NCBI RefSeq assembly: GCF_001180225.1
Contig: NZ_CVST01000034.1
Span: 62,001 to 126,000, forward strand
DNA: 64,000 nucleotides
Direction of reading: 5' to 3'
DNA from: Candidatus Pelagibacter communis
GTDB lineage: Bacteria > Pseudomonadota > Alphaproteobacteria > Pelagibacterales > Pelagibacteraceae
In this document: positions 27,566-37,604 of the stretch, in pieces
How positions within the stretch are numbered: the first letter of the stretch is position 1
How the letters are laid out: each line of letters opens with the position of its first letter
Made by a program: the position numbers and the translations under genes
Notes under the pieces: model-generated
Databases searched by the model: none
Seen by the model: the letters and a program-made list of their open reading frames with translations, nothing else
Told to the model about the DNA's origin: nothing

Positions 27566-28696
27566 ATGACTAAATTAACTAACAATTATTCTTTTAAATT
27601 TTCTTATTTCATCGATAACGAAAACTATAAATTTGATAAAGATGAAATTTTAAAATCTTTATCAATCACAGACATTGATGATGCTTATAATTCTATTTCA
27701 AAGTGGGAAGGATACGCACCTACTCCTCTAGTTAGCTTAAATAAATTAGCTAAAAAATTAAATTTAAAAAATATTTTTTATAAAGACGAAAATAAAAGAT
27801 TTAATTTAAAATCTTTCAAAGCTCTAGGAGGAGCTTATGCTGTCGAAAAAGTTACCAAAGGAAATAAAGAAATAGTAGTAGCGACAGCAACAGCTGGAAA
27901 CCATGGAAGGTCTGTTGCTTGGGGTGCAAAAAGATTAGGTTTAAAGTGTAAAATTTTCATAAGTGAATTTGTAAGTGATGCAAGAGGCAAAGCTATGGAA
28001 GCACTTGGTGCAGAAGTTATAAAAGTTAAAGGTAACTATGAAAATTCTTTGATTGAATGCATAAAACAATCTAAAGAAAATAATTGGCAAATTGTTCAGG
28101 ATGTTGCTTGGAAAGATTATATGCTGGTACCCAAATATACAATGGCTGGTTATTCAGTCATGATGAAAGAAATAGCTGAACAAATTAAAAATGAAAAAAT
28201 TTCTCATATTATTCTACAAGCTGGAGTCGGTGGTATGGCTGGTGCAATGGTAGCTGGGATAGCGAGATACCTAGATAATATTCCAACGATAATTGTCGTA
28301 GAACCAGATAGTGCAGCTTGTGTTATGGAAAGCATTAAAACTGGAAAAATTGAAAAAATTGATATTAAACGAGAAAGTTTAATGGGCGGGATGTCGTGTG
28401 GAGAAGTCTCACTTGTACCATGGGAAATCTTAAAAAACTCAGTTAAACACTGTATAAGTTTACCTGACGATGATATTGCAAAAACTATGAAATTACTTGG
28501 AAATGCAAGCTTTAGTGAAGAGAGTATAATTGCAGGTGAAAATGCTGCGCCAGGTGTAATTAGTTTAATTGCAAGCTATGAAGATGAAACAATTAAGACA
28601 AAAATTTATCTTAATGAAAATTCTAATGTATTAATTTTTGGTTGCGAGGGTGATACCGATCAAGAAATGTATCAAAAATTAGTAAATCAAAAATAA
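27566..28696 (+). CDS. dpaL: Diaminopropionate ammonia-lyase
   Basis: A 376-residue fold-type II PLP enzyme. The cofactor lysine is Lys85 in LKSFKALGGAYA; the glycine-rich phosphate-binding region is AGVGGMAGAMVAG; VATATAGNHGRSVAWGAK is the family block after the PLP site. SLMGGMSCGEVS is typical of 2,3-diaminopropionate ammonia-lyases, which yield pyruvate and two ammonia. It starts 20 bp after the lysine-rich gene. Other threonine-dehydratase-like activities cannot be excluded, but the motif set favours DpaL. Confidence 0.87.
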   Translation: MTKLTNNYSFKFSYFIDNENYKFDKDEILKSLSITDIDDAYNSISKWEGYAPTPLVSLNKLAKKLNLKNIFYKDENKRFNLKSFKALGGAYAVEKVTKGNKEIVVATATAGNHGRSVAWGAKRLGLKCKIFISEFVSDARGKAMEALGAEVIKVKGNYENSLIECIKQSKENNWQIVQDVAWKDYMLVPKYTMAGYSVMMKEIAEQIKNEKISHIILQAGVGGMAGAMVAGIARYLDNIPTIIVVEPDSAACVMESIKTGKIEKIDIKRESLMGGMSCGEVSLVPWEILKNSVKHCISLPDDDIAKTMKLLGNASFSEESIIAGENAAPGVISLIASYEDETIKTKIYLNENSNVLIFGCEGDTDQEMYQKLVNQK

Positions 28697-28701
28697 TTAT
28701 A

Positions 28702-30123
28702 ATGAAAAGCACTGGAATATTTTGGATTAGAGAAGATTTTAGAATTGATAATAATCCAGCTCTTTCCTTTGCAACTAATAATCATGAGAATGTGATTGCG
28801 TTATATATTTATAACAATAATGAATTTGACAACAAAAGAGAAGCTCAGAAATGGTGGTTATTTAAATCATTAGAGTCAATAAAAACAGAACTTTCAAAAT
28901 TTAAAATCAATCTAGAAATTTTAAAAGGTGATGAGTTAGATATTTTTTCAAAGCTTAAAAAAAAAGATAATGTATGTATCTATTGGAATAAAATTTATGA
29001 ACCAGATGTTATATCTAAAGGAAAAAAAATAAGAAATCTATTCATAAAAAACGAGATAGAATATAAGTATTTTAAAGGAAATATTTTAAATGAATTTCAA
29101 GAAGTAACTAAAAATGATGGTACACCATTTAAAGTATTTACACCTTTCTGGAGAACTGCTGAACAAATTTATCTAAATCAACCTCCAAGTAAAAATTACA
29201 CTGTAAAAAAGAAAACTAAAGCCATCAATTTTTTTAAAAATTCTATAGACCTCAAAAATATTTTACCCAATAAAAAATGGTATGAAAAATTTGATAAATA
29301 TTGGAAAGTTTCAGAAAATGATTCTCAAAAAATTTTAAAAGATTTATTAGAAAATAAAATTAAAGATTATGGGACTAATAGAGATATCCCTTCCATAAAT
29401 GGTACTTCTAGGTTATCCCCATATTTAAAATTTGGTCAAATTCATGTGAATACAATTTGGAAAAAGTGTAGTGAGCTAAAATCAAAAGGAATAGGATATA
29501 GAAAATATATAAACGAACTTGGTTGGCGAGAATTTTCTCACAGTCTAATTAATTACTTTCCTGAATTCTTAAAAGGGAATTTTAGAAAAGAATTTGACAA
29601 ATTCCCATGGGCTAAAAATGAAAAATTTTTGAACGCATGGAAAAAAGGTATGACAGGGTATCCAATAGTTGATGCCGGTATGAGAGAATTATACGAAACT
29701 GGATGGATGCATAATAGAATTAGAATGGTTGTAGGATCCTTTTTGGTAAAACATTTGAGAATTAATTGGATAGAGGGAGAGAAGCATTTTAGAAACTGCT
29801 TACTTGACTTTAATAAAGCTAATAACGTTGCACAATGGCAATGGGTTGCTGGTTGTGGAGCTGATGCTGCACCATACTTTAGAATTTTTAATCCTATTCT
29901 TCAGGGTGAAAAATTTGATAAGGAAGGAATTTATGTAAAAAAATGGGTTCCTGAATTAAATAAAGTTCCTGCAAAATTTATTCACAAACCTTGGGAAATG
30001 GAAGTCAAATATCAAGAAGCTATTAAAACAATTATAGGTAAAGACTATCCACAACCAATAGTTATTCATGAAAAAGCAAGAGCTGCTGCATTGGATGCAT
30101 TTCAATCTCTGAAGAAAAAATAA
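28702..30123 (+). CDS. phrB: Deoxyribodipyrimidine photolyase (cryptochrome/photolyase family)
   Basis: A 473-residue photolyase of class I type. The N-terminal antenna domain starts GIFWIREDFRIDNNPALSFA; the FAD domain carries SINGTSRLSPYLKFGQI, LGWREFSHSLINYFPEF, GYPIVDAGMRELYETGWMHNR, and the C-terminal QWQWVAGCGADAAPYFRIFNP. It repairs cyclobutane pyrimidine dimers using blue light, useful in sunlit surface water. It begins 6 bp after dpaL and converges on yjbQ with no room for a separate terminator. Length and motif order are normal. Confidence 0.94.
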   Translation: MKSTGIFWIREDFRIDNNPALSFATNNHENVIALYIYNNNEFDNKREAQKWWLFKSLESIKTELSKFKINLEILKGDELDIFSKLKKKDNVCIYWNKIYEPDVISKGKKIRNLFIKNEIEYKYFKGNILNEFQEVTKNDGTPFKVFTPFWRTAEQIYLNQPPSKNYTVKKKTKAINFFKNSIDLKNILPNKKWYEKFDKYWKVSENDSQKILKDLLENKIKDYGTNRDIPSINGTSRLSPYLKFGQIHVNTIWKKCSELKSKGIGYRKYINELGWREFSHSLINYFPEFLKGNFRKEFDKFPWAKNEKFLNAWKKGMTGYPIVDAGMRELYETGWMHNRIRMVVGSFLVKHLRINWIEGEKHFRNCLLDFNKANNVAQWQWVAGCGADAAPYFRIFNPILQGEKFDKEGIYVKKWVPELNKVPAKFIHKPWEMEVKYQEAIKTIIGKDYPQPIVIHEKARAAALDAFQSLKKK

Positions 30124-30124
30124 C

Positions 30125-30544
30125 TTATTCTCCCAAAAAATGATGAATTATTGATCTTTTTTGAGACTGTAATCTATGTTCAAATAGATAGAGACCTTGC
30201 CAAGTTCCAAGTAATAATTCTTTATTTTTAATACTAAGAGAAATTTGATTATTCGTTAATGCAGATTTTATATGAGCTGGCATATCATCTTTACCCTCAG
30301 TTGTATGAACATAAAGCGAATTATCCATTGGTGCCAGCTTATCAAAATATTTAATCAAATCAGTTTGCACATCTGGATCGGCATTCTCCTGTACAATTAA
30401 AGACGCACTGGTATGCTGGATGCTCAAATTTAAAATTCCATTCTTAAAATTATTTTCATTTATCCAATTAAGAGTTTGATCTGTAAATTCATATAACTTT
30501 TGACCATTTGTGTTTATTTGAAGATTAAAAAATTCTTGTTTCAT
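30125..30544 (-). CDS. yjbQ: YjbQ/UPF0047 family protein
   Basis: A 139-residue single-domain protein of the YjbQ family, normal length. Signature blocks are IQHTSASLIVQENADPDV with the conserved His and Asp, and the C-terminal GTWQGLYLFEHR. Members of this family can have weak thiamin-phosphate synthase activity, but the true role is uncertain. The ATG overlaps the stop of the ZapE-like gene (ATGA). Confidence 0.88.
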   Translation of the reverse strand: MKQEFFNLQINTNGQKLYEFTDQTLNWINENNFKNGILNLSIQHTSASLIVQENADPDVQTDLIKYFDKLAPMDNSLYVHTTEGKDDMPAHIKSALTNNQISLSIKNKELLLGTWQGLYLFEHRLQSQKRSIIHHFLGE

Positions 30545-31596
30545 GAATTCATCACTTTAGATGTTAATTCGTATAATCTACTGATTGTTCTTTCAAATGG
30601 TTTTTCTAATAGTTTTGATGATGTAAATTTATCCAAACTTTGATTAGCTGTTACTGCAATTGGAACACTATTATCATAAATTATATCCAATAAAGTTATA
30701 AATCTTTGTTGTTGGTTAGAATTAAAATTATCAAACTGTGGTATTTGATCGATTACTATAAAAACACAATTTTTAATAATTTCTAAATAATCTTCTGCGC
30801 CTAAATTCTGATCACATAATGTTTTAAAATCAAATCTAGCCACTCCTTCATAAAAATTTTCTATTTTAAAATTTCTTCCTTTTACATTAATTATTTTCTC
30901 AGTTTTATTTTTATCTTTTGTAATAGTTCTAAAAAATTTATTTATTTTAAAATTAGTTTCTTCATCAAGTGGAAAAAAGTATCTATCTTGAGAATTATTA
31001 GATTTTCTATAGTCATCCTCAATTATAAGTTCGTATTGAAAAGATTGATCCTCCATTATTTTTATAAATGGTTTGAACTGATCTCTTTGAAGACCATCTT
31101 TGTAAAGCTCAGAGATTTTTGTATTTGAGGTTACGATTATTTTTATATCTTCTTTGAAGATTTGATCAAATAATTTTCCTAAAATCATAGCATCAACTAT
31201 GTTGGTTACTTGAAATTCGTCAAAGTAAATTATGAATGCTTTTGATTTTAAATCTTTAACAAATTCATTAATAATATTTTCTTGACTACTACCTTTTCTT
31301 TCATGAACAAAATCATGGAAACTCAACATAAACTCATTAAAATGTAATCTTAATTTTTTATGATTTAATTGATCAAAAAAGAAATCTAAAATCATTGTTT
31401 TGCCTACACCAACATCACCATATAAATAAAATACTTTTTTAAAAGATTGGCTTTGAAAAATTTTTGATATTAATGATTGAAAATTACCCTCATAGTATTC
31501 TTGTAATTTTTTTACTAAATCTATCTGACTAGGATTAATTTCTAAATTTTGTTTTTTACAGTGAGATATAAATTCTTTTTCAAAAGATAGGGCCAT
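30541..31596 (-). CDS. zapE: ZapE/AFG1-family ATPase
   Basis: A 351-residue AFG1-like P-loop ATPase. Walker A is GDVGVGKTM near residue 59, Walker B is FIIYFDEFQVTN, and the sensor region is IIVTSNTKISELYKDGLQRDQFKP. YFFPLDEE and ARFDFKTLCDQNLGAEDYL are family blocks. In gammaproteobacteria ZapE binds FtsZ at the division site; mitochondrial AFG1 handles membrane proteins. It overlaps yjbQ and touches the cupin gene (TAATG). Confidence 0.9.
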   Translation of the reverse strand: MALSFEKEFISHCKKQNLEINPSQIDLVKKLQEYYEGNFQSLISKIFQSQSFKKVFYLYGDVGVGKTMILDFFFDQLNHKKLRLHFNEFMLSFHDFVHERKGSSQENIINEFVKDLKSKAFIIYFDEFQVTNIVDAMILGKLFDQIFKEDIKIIVTSNTKISELYKDGLQRDQFKPFIKIMEDQSFQYELIIEDDYRKSNNSQDRYFFPLDEETNFKINKFFRTITKDKNKTEKIINVKGRNFKIENFYEGVARFDFKTLCDQNLGAEDYLEIIKNCVFIVIDQIPQFDNFNSNQQQRFITLLDIIYDNSVPIAVTANQSLDKFTSSKLLEKPFERTISRLYELTSKVMNS

Positions 31597-32027
31597 TAAC
31601 TTCTTTTAGTTTTAAAATCGATACCATACTCTGATCGTGGACCTTTTCGTAAACCAAACGGTCCTGGAATGAATATTGTCATTGGTTTTGTGCCTGGTTC
31701 TAAATCAACTCTATGAAAAGCATTTGCCGATCTAAAACCAATGTATCCTGGTTTTCTCCAAAATCTTCCATTTTTTGTTGTTTCCCAGTACCCTCCTCTT
31801 AAAATTATTGTGATATATGGGCATAAATGGTTATGCACCCCATCACCATGATCATTATCTAACATTTCATGGATTAATATATTAAATGGAAACCATTTAG
31901 GTCTATTTCTGAATATCACATAATATCTATTCATCCATGGTTTTGCTTCTTCAAATTTTGGGTGTGATGGTCCTCTGTCTAGAACTACTTTTTTTCTTCC
32001 GATCTTTTCTAAAAATTTCAAGATCAT
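31596..32027 (-). CDS. Cupin-like protein
   Basis: A 143-residue single-domain protein with cupin character. HDHGDGVHNH-type metal ligands are seen as NDHGDGVHNHLCPYITIILRG (in that region two His and flanking acids), and a second motif AFHRVDLEPGTKP follows. The short basic N-terminus (KFLEKIGRKK) is followed by FEEAKPWMNRYYVIFRNRPKWFPFNI. It lies between the zapE-like gene and bamB in one tight minus-strand run. Substrate unknown; related proteins are annotated only as cupins. Confidence 0.68.
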   Translation of the reverse strand: MILKFLEKIGRKKVVLDRGPSHPKFEEAKPWMNRYYVIFRNRPKWFPFNILIHEMLDNDHGDGVHNHLCPYITIILRGGYWETTKNGRFWRKPGYIGFRSANAFHRVDLEPGTKPMTIFIPGPFGLRKGPRSEYGIDFKTKRS

Positions 32028-32029
32028 AT

Positions 32030-33328
32030 TTAATTGTATTGTACGATAGAACCGTTTCTAACTACATACAAATTATTATTAAATATAAATGGTTCTGAAA
32101 CAATATCTCCAGAAACTTTTTCTACGTTTAAAACTTTTCCTTCACTTAAATCAGCAATTATTATTTTTCCATCAGTGTTTGTTAAATACAAATTAGTATT
32201 ACCTATCACAAAACCAACTGGTTCAATTTCTTTTCTTTTTTTAATTTTATAATTTTTAAAAAGATCTGTAATTCTAAGAATGTTGCCTTTGTTTTTTTCA
32301 ACTACATGCAAATATCCATCATTAGAAACTGTAAAAATCAAATTACCAGTAATTATAGGAGTAATGTTAGAATTTAAATCATTTATCCAATTAACTACTC
32401 CTGTTTTAACATCTACTGAATAAAATTCATTTTTATTATTTGAAAAAAAGATAGATTTTCCATCTGATACTAATTTTGATATTTTAAAGTTATAAGTTTC
32501 ATTGATGATGCTACTGCTTTGAGTTGGTAATTGCCAAGTGATTAATCCAGTTGCAATATCAACTGCTGTGATATCTCCAATTGAGTTGCTAAACACCACC
32601 ATTTCATCAATTACAATTAATGAATATTTTGCATTTGATATTGTAAAAGAATCTTCTGTTTGTAAATTCCAACATTCAGATCCATCTTCAATTTTATAAC
32701 ATCTCAAAGTATTTTTATAATCAACTACAAAAATATTGTTTTTATAACTTTTGATATCTGAATTAAATGGATAGGTGTTATTTTTTGTCCAATTCAATTC
32801 ACCTGTTTCAAGATTAATCGAATAATATTTAGCAATACTGTCTGTAACGAATATATTATTTTCTTTAATTGCAAAATTTAACTTGGGTCTTAATTTTTTT
32901 TCTGACTTGGTGTAATGATTTTTTTTCCATAAAACTTTTTTATTATTATCGTATCTAATAATTGTACCCTTTTTATCAAAGAAAATTAATCCATCTGATA
33001 GGAAAATTGGCTTGTAATTAAGATTATTTATTTCATCTAACTTTAAAAATTTAAAACTACCAATTTTTTCTAATTGACCCTCATAGCTTTGAGCACCGTA
33101 GTTGTTAGTATTATCTATTATTTTGTTGGTTGTTCTTAATCCAGATAAATCAAGTTTAACTTCTTGATTAAATTCAGATGCTTTTACTTCTTCCTCTGCA
33201 AATATTTTTTTTACATTTTCTTTTTCTGATAAATCTTTTTCCTTGTCTTTCCAAATTCTTGAATTTTCATTGAAAGAACAATTATTTAAAAGAAAAAATG
33301 TAATAAATAATGCTAATAGTCTAATCAC
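32030..33328 (-). CDS. bamB: Outer-membrane assembly factor BamB-like lipoprotein
   Basis: A 432-residue lipoprotein with the lipobox LLNNC near residue 17, then a disordered charged linker, then a beta-propeller of PQQ-like repeats. Repeat ends with the pattern G-x-(L/I)-x-W are visible (LETGELNWTKN, IATGLITWQLP, VKTGVVNWIND). BamB helps BamA insert outer-membrane proteins. The gene overlaps the upstream YfgM-like gene by 8 bp, the arrangement common across Proteobacteria. The following GTPase Der of that arrangement is absent here. Divergence is high, so the call rests on repeats, lipobox and synteny. Confidence 0.82.
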   Translation of the reverse strand: MIRLLALFITFFLLNNCSFNENSRIWKDKEKDLSEKENVKKIFAEEEVKASEFNQEVKLDLSGLRTTNKIIDNTNNYGAQSYEGQLEKIGSFKFLKLDEINNLNYKPIFLSDGLIFFDKKGTIIRYDNNKKVLWKKNHYTKSEKKLRPKLNFAIKENNIFVTDSIAKYYSINLETGELNWTKNNTYPFNSDIKSYKNNIFVVDYKNTLRCYKIEDGSECWNLQTEDSFTISNAKYSLIVIDEMVVFSNSIGDITAVDIATGLITWQLPTQSSSIINETYNFKISKLVSDGKSIFFSNNKNEFYSVDVKTGVVNWINDLNSNITPIITGNLIFTVSNDGYLHVVEKNKGNILRITDLFKNYKIKKRKEIEPVGFVIGNTNLYLTNTDGKIIIADLSEGKVLNVEKVSGDIVSEPFIFNNNLYVVRNGSIVQYN

Positions 33329-33965
33329 TCAAATCTCTGTTTAATCTTTTCTCTGATTCTATTCTTATATCTGGATTTGGATTTTCTAAAGTCGTTATTT
33401 GTTGAAAAAATTCTTTTGCTTTTTGTTTTTGATCTTGAGCATAAAAATATTCGGCCATTAAGTATAATGCGTGCGATTTCCATACACTTTCTGAATTAAT
33501 TAATGGATTTAGCATATTTAGTAAATCAGCTTCATTTGCCTGATCTGCATTAAATAGTCCCTTTTTATAGATAACTAAATTTTTAATTTCTTTATCTAGT
33601 GATGTTTCATCGATTATGACATCAAATAATTTATTAACCTCGTTTTGATCAGAAAGTAGATTGTTATCAATTATAAAATAAAGAGAGAGCGGAGAATAAG
33701 TTGGATCTTTTTGATTAATTATCTCCAATAATTTATTTAAAGTTGTCTCTTTAGCACTTTCAGAGTGATCAATAGTAATTGCATTAAAATTATCAGATAT
33801 CTGTCTTTTTTTATCAGTTGTATATTTATCGTAACTGTAAACACCTATTACAACCAAAACTAAAACAATAACTGAAGAAATTAGAACCTTTTTATTATTA
33901 ACAAAAAAATTCTTAATTTTTTCGTTTCTAGTATTTGCATTTATTATTGATAAATCTTCATCCAT
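33321..33965 (-). CDS. YfgM-like membrane-anchored TPR protein
   Basis: A 214-residue protein with a short cytoplasmic N-terminus, one membrane segment (about residues 28-46, VLISSVIVLVLVVIGVYSY), and a periplasmic helical domain with TPR-like pairs such as SVWKSHALYLMAEYFYAQDQ. YfgM in E. coli is an accessory partner of SecYEG and of periplasmic chaperones. It overlaps bamB by 8 bp and begins one base after the acnA stop. Sequence is weakly conserved, and position next to bamB supports the call. Confidence 0.78.
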   Translation of the reverse strand: MDEDLSIINANTRNEKIKNFFVNNKKVLISSVIVLVLVVIGVYSYDKYTTDKKRQISDNFNAITIDHSESAKETTLNKLLEIINQKDPTYSPLSLYFIIDNNLLSDQNEVNKLFDVIIDETSLDKEIKNLVIYKKGLFNADQANEADLLNMLNPLINSESVWKSHALYLMAEYFYAQDQKQKAKEFFQQITTLENPNPDIRIESEKRLNRDLSD

Positions 33966-33966
33966 A

Positions 33967-36636
33967 TCAAATCATGTTCCTTAGCACATATTGGAGAATT
34001 CCTCCATTTTTATAATACTCCAGCTCATTTTTAGTATCTATTCTAGATAAAGTCTTCACTTTTTTAATTTCTCCAGAGACATATTTGATCTCTATAACAA
34101 CTTCATCAGAAGGATTTATGCCTTTTTCAATATCAACTACACTTATTAGTTCTGAACCAACTAAATTTAAACTTTTTCTGTTTTCTCCATCTTTAAATTG
34201 CAGTGGTAAAATTCCCATTCCAATTAAATTTGATCTATGAATTCTTTCAAAACTTTCAGCAATAACTGCTTTTACTCCTAAAAGTTTAGTTCCTTTAGCG
34301 GCCCAATCTCTCGAAGAGCCAGTTCCATATTCTTTACCACCTATTACTACTAAATCAGTTCCTCTTTTTTTATACTCAACAACTGCATCATAAACGGGCA
34401 TTACTTTTTCTTCAGGATATAATTTTGTAAATCCACCCTCAGTTCCTGGTGCCATTTCATTTCTAATTCTAATATTAGCAAAAGTTCCTCTCATCATAAC
34501 TTCATGATTTCCTCTTCTTGAGCCATAAGAATTATAATCTTTAGGTAAAATTTGATGTTCCATAAAATATTCTCCAGTTGGACTATCTTTTTGTATGCTT
34601 CCAGCTGGTGAAATGTGATCTGTTGTTATCATATCACCCAATATTAATAACGGTCTTGCATCTTTAATTTCTTTAAATCCTTCTGGCTCATCAGACAAAC
34701 CTTCAAAGAATGGAGGTTTTTTTACATAAGTTGACCCTTCATCCCATTTGTAAATACTGCTTTTTTCAGTTTTAATTTGTTGCCATTGAGTAGGACCATC
34801 AGAAACGTTTGAGTATCTTTGAATAAACATATCAGCATTCAAAGATTGTTTTAAAGTATCTTCTATTTCTTGATTTGATGGCCAAATATCTTTTAAAAAT
34901 ATATCTTTCCCATCTTTACTTTTTCCAAGTGGATCTTTGTATAAATCAAACTCCATATGTCCTGCTATTGCGTAAGCAACCACCAATGGTGGAGAAGCTA
35001 AATAGTTTGCTTTAATATGTGGAGAAATTCTTCCTTCAAAATTTCTATTTCCTGATAGTACAGAAACGGCGTGAATATTTTCTTTTTGAATCGCTTCTAC
35101 TATATTTTCAGGCAATGGTCCTGAGTTTCCAATACAAGTAGTGCATCCGTATCCAACTAAATTAAAACCTAATTGATCTAAATAAGTATTTAAACCAGCT
35201 TTTTCTAAATAGTCAGTCACTACTTGAGATCCAGGTGCTAATGATGTTTTAACCCATGGTTTAACTTCTAATCCATACTCAACAGCTTTTTTTGCAAGCA
35301 AACCTGCTCCAATTAAAACATTTGGATTTGAAGTATTGGTACATGAAGTTATAGCAGCAATTAAAATTGAACCATCTTGAATTTCATAATCAGTATTTGA
35401 AACTTTTGATATTGATTTTTTGTCTTTATTAGTTGCTTCAGATAAAACTCTTTTAAATGAAGTCGGTGCATCAGTTAACAAAACTTTATCTTGAGGTCTT
35501 TTTGGCCCAGAAATAGTTGGTACAACCGTAGACATGTCTAATGAAATTACATCAGTAAATTCTAAATCATTACTTGCCCATAACCCTTGTTCTTTCGCAT
35601 ATTTTTCAACTACTTCGACAGTGTGCTGATCTCTTCCTGAAAATTTTAGATATTTTAAAGTTTCATCATCTATTGGAAAAAAACCACAAGTAGCACCGTA
35701 TTCTGGAGCCATATTTGCAATAGTTGCTCTATCTGCAAGAGTTAGATTTTTTAATCCATCTCCATAAAATTCTACAAATTTTCCAACAACACCTTTATCT
35801 CTTAACATTTTAACCACTGTTAAAACAAGATCTGTTGCCGTCGTACCTTCGGGCATTTTATTTTTAACTTCAAAACCAATCACTTCAGGTATCAACATAG
35901 ATATAGGTTGGCCTAACATTCCTGCTTCTGCTTCAATACCTCCTACTCCCCAGCCTAAAACAGAAAGTCCATTAACCATCGTTGTATGGCTGTCTGTGCC
36001 AACAAGTGTATCTGGAAATATATATTTCTCACCTTTAAATTCTTCAGACCAAACTACTTTAGATAAGTATTCTAAATTTACCTGATGACAAATTCCTGTT
36101 CCTGGAGGGACAATTCTAAAATTATCAAAAGCTTGTTGTCCCCATTTTAAAAATGAATATCTCTCACCATTTCTATTGAATTCTATATCTACATTTTTTT
36201 CAAATGAATCTGCTTTTGCAGATTGATCAACTTGAACAGAATGATCAATTACAAGATCAACTGCTGATAATGGATTGATTGTATTTGGATCTTTATTTTT
36301 TTCTTTAACAGCTTCTCTCATTGCAGCTAGATCTGCAACAGCAGGAATTCCTGTATAATCTTGAAGCAAAACTCTAGCAGGTCTATATGCAATTTCAGTT
36401 TTTGATTTTTTTGACTCTAACCAATTTTTAATTGCTTCTATTTGAGATTTTGTAACACTCAAATCATCTTCGTATCTTAATAAATTTTCTAATAAAACTT
36501 TTAGAGATTTTGGAAGTTTATTAATTCCATCTAGCCCATTTTTTTCTGCTTCGCTTAATGAATAATAATTGTACTCTTTGTTATCAATGCTGATTTTTTT
36601 TAGTGAGTTGTAAGAATTTTTATTTCCTGGTGTCAT
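33967..36636 (-). CDS. acnA: Aconitate hydratase A
   Basis: An 889-residue aconitase of AcnA/IRP type and normal length. The [4Fe-4S] ligands are in SCTNTSNPNVLIGAG and GCTTCIGNSGPL. Other signatures are GTDSHTTMVNGLSVLGWGVGGIEAEAGMLGQP and the C-terminal swivel domain GGKEYGTGSSRDWAAKG with the catalytic Ser. It isomerises citrate to isocitrate in the TCA cycle. It heads a tight minus-strand run continuing into yfgM-like and bamB and lies 3 bp after a LysE-type gene. Confidence 0.97.
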   Translation of the reverse strand: MTPGNKNSYNSLKKISIDNKEYNYYSLSEAEKNGLDGINKLPKSLKVLLENLLRYEDDLSVTKSQIEAIKNWLESKKSKTEIAYRPARVLLQDYTGIPAVADLAAMREAVKEKNKDPNTINPLSAVDLVIDHSVQVDQSAKADSFEKNVDIEFNRNGERYSFLKWGQQAFDNFRIVPPGTGICHQVNLEYLSKVVWSEEFKGEKYIFPDTLVGTDSHTTMVNGLSVLGWGVGGIEAEAGMLGQPISMLIPEVIGFEVKNKMPEGTTATDLVLTVVKMLRDKGVVGKFVEFYGDGLKNLTLADRATIANMAPEYGATCGFFPIDDETLKYLKFSGRDQHTVEVVEKYAKEQGLWASNDLEFTDVISLDMSTVVPTISGPKRPQDKVLLTDAPTSFKRVLSEATNKDKKSISKVSNTDYEIQDGSILIAAITSCTNTSNPNVLIGAGLLAKKAVEYGLEVKPWVKTSLAPGSQVVTDYLEKAGLNTYLDQLGFNLVGYGCTTCIGNSGPLPENIVEAIQKENIHAVSVLSGNRNFEGRISPHIKANYLASPPLVVAYAIAGHMEFDLYKDPLGKSKDGKDIFLKDIWPSNQEIEDTLKQSLNADMFIQRYSNVSDGPTQWQQIKTEKSSIYKWDEGSTYVKKPPFFEGLSDEPEGFKEIKDARPLLILGDMITTDHISPAGSIQKDSPTGEYFMEHQILPKDYNSYGSRRGNHEVMMRGTFANIRIRNEMAPGTEGGFTKLYPEEKVMPVYDAVVEYKKRGTDLVVIGGKEYGTGSSRDWAAKGTKLLGVKAVIAESFERIHRSNLIGMGILPLQFKDGENRKSLNLVGSELISVVDIEKGINPSDEVVIEIKYVSGEIKKVKTLSRIDTKNELEYYKNGGILQYVLRNMI

Positions 36637-36639
36637 ATT

Positions 36640-37233
36640 TTATAAATAAAAAGTTATTATGCTTGTTAAAAGAAGCAGTGACATAGCATAATTAAAATAA
36701 TTAATAAATTTCTGATTTGTCGCAAATTTCCTAAAGAATTTACCTAAAAATGTCCAAAGAGTTATGCTCGTTACTGAAACTAGTAAAGCCATAACAAGAA
36801 TTTGAGTCGTATAACTCACAAATGTTTCTCCTGGGTTTATATAAGTAGATACAAGAATTATAGATGCAATTACACCTTTTGGATTTAGAAACTGAAAGAT
36901 AAAAGTTTCATGAAATTTAATTGGATTTTTATTTTTATTTTCTTGATTTGATGGACCTGAAAAAGAAATTTTATAAGCTAAATAAATCAAAAATAGAGTT
37001 CCTAAATATTTTAATATTTCTTGAATTAAAGGATAAAGTTTAAATATATTTATCAAACCTAAAGCTAGGCATAATAATAAAAATGGAAAACCTAGGGTAA
37101 CCCCGATTATATGTGGAAGTGTTCTAAATATACCAAAGTTAAAACCAGAATAAAAAGCTACAAAGTTATTAGGACCAGGTGTAAATGCAGCAACAATTCC
37201 AAATAAAGTTATCGAAAGAATTTCAGGATGCAT
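36640..37233 (-). CDS. LysE/RhtB-family amino-acid exporter
   Basis: A 197-residue integral membrane protein with about six hydrophobic segments, normal for LysE/RhtB exporters. The N-terminal TPGPNNF motif follows the first helix, as in this family, and FQFLNPKGVIASIILVS matches the second family block. It would export an amino acid or a related small molecule. It starts 2 bp after csaA and ends 3 bp before acnA. Substrate unknown. Confidence 0.88.
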   Translation of the reverse strand: MHPEILSITLFGIVAAFTPGPNNFVAFYSGFNFGIFRTLPHIIGVTLGFPFLLLCLALGLINIFKLYPLIQEILKYLGTLFLIYLAYKISFSGPSNQENKNKNPIKFHETFIFQFLNPKGVIASIILVSTYINPGETFVSYTTQILVMALLVSVTSITLWTFLGKFFRKFATNQKFINYFNYAMSLLLLTSIITFYL

Positions 37234-37235
37234 TG

Positions 37236-37580
37236 CTAAGCAATTGGTAAACCATTCTCAGCTTTTTGTGATGGGTGCACAAGTGTAACTTTTCCTTCAG
37301 CATCAATTGCTCCTAAAACTAATACTTGTGAAACTACACCAGCAATATTTTTCTCAGGAAAATTACAAACTGCAATGACCTGCTTTCCTTTTAAATTCTC
37401 CTCATTATAGTAGTGAGTAATTTGAGCTGATGATTGTTTGATGCCAATTTCACTTCCAAAATCTACTTCAACTACTAAAGATGGTTTTCTAGCCTTTTCA
37501 TTTTTTTTAACTGAAATTACAGTACCAATTCTAATATCTACTTTGTCAAAAATGTCATAGGTAATTTGCTCTTTAATCAT
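37236..37580 (-). CDS. csaA: CsaA-like tRNA-binding domain protein
   Basis: A 114-residue OB-fold protein, the normal CsaA length. The N-terminal FDKVDIRIGTVISV, the central EVDFGSEIGIKQSSAQITHYY and the C-terminal GLPIA are family signatures. CsaA is a dimeric protein homologous to the C-terminal domain of methionyl-tRNA synthetase and has been linked to export chaperoning. It shares a 24-bp divergent region with argE. Confidence 0.92.
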   Translation of the reverse strand: MIKEQITYDIFDKVDIRIGTVISVKKNEKARKPSLVVEVDFGSEIGIKQSSAQITHYYNEENLKGKQVIAVCNFPEKNIAGVVSQVLVLGAIDAEGKVTLVHPSQKAENGLPIA

Positions 37581-37604
37581 AATATAATATAGTGTTTTAA
37601 GTTT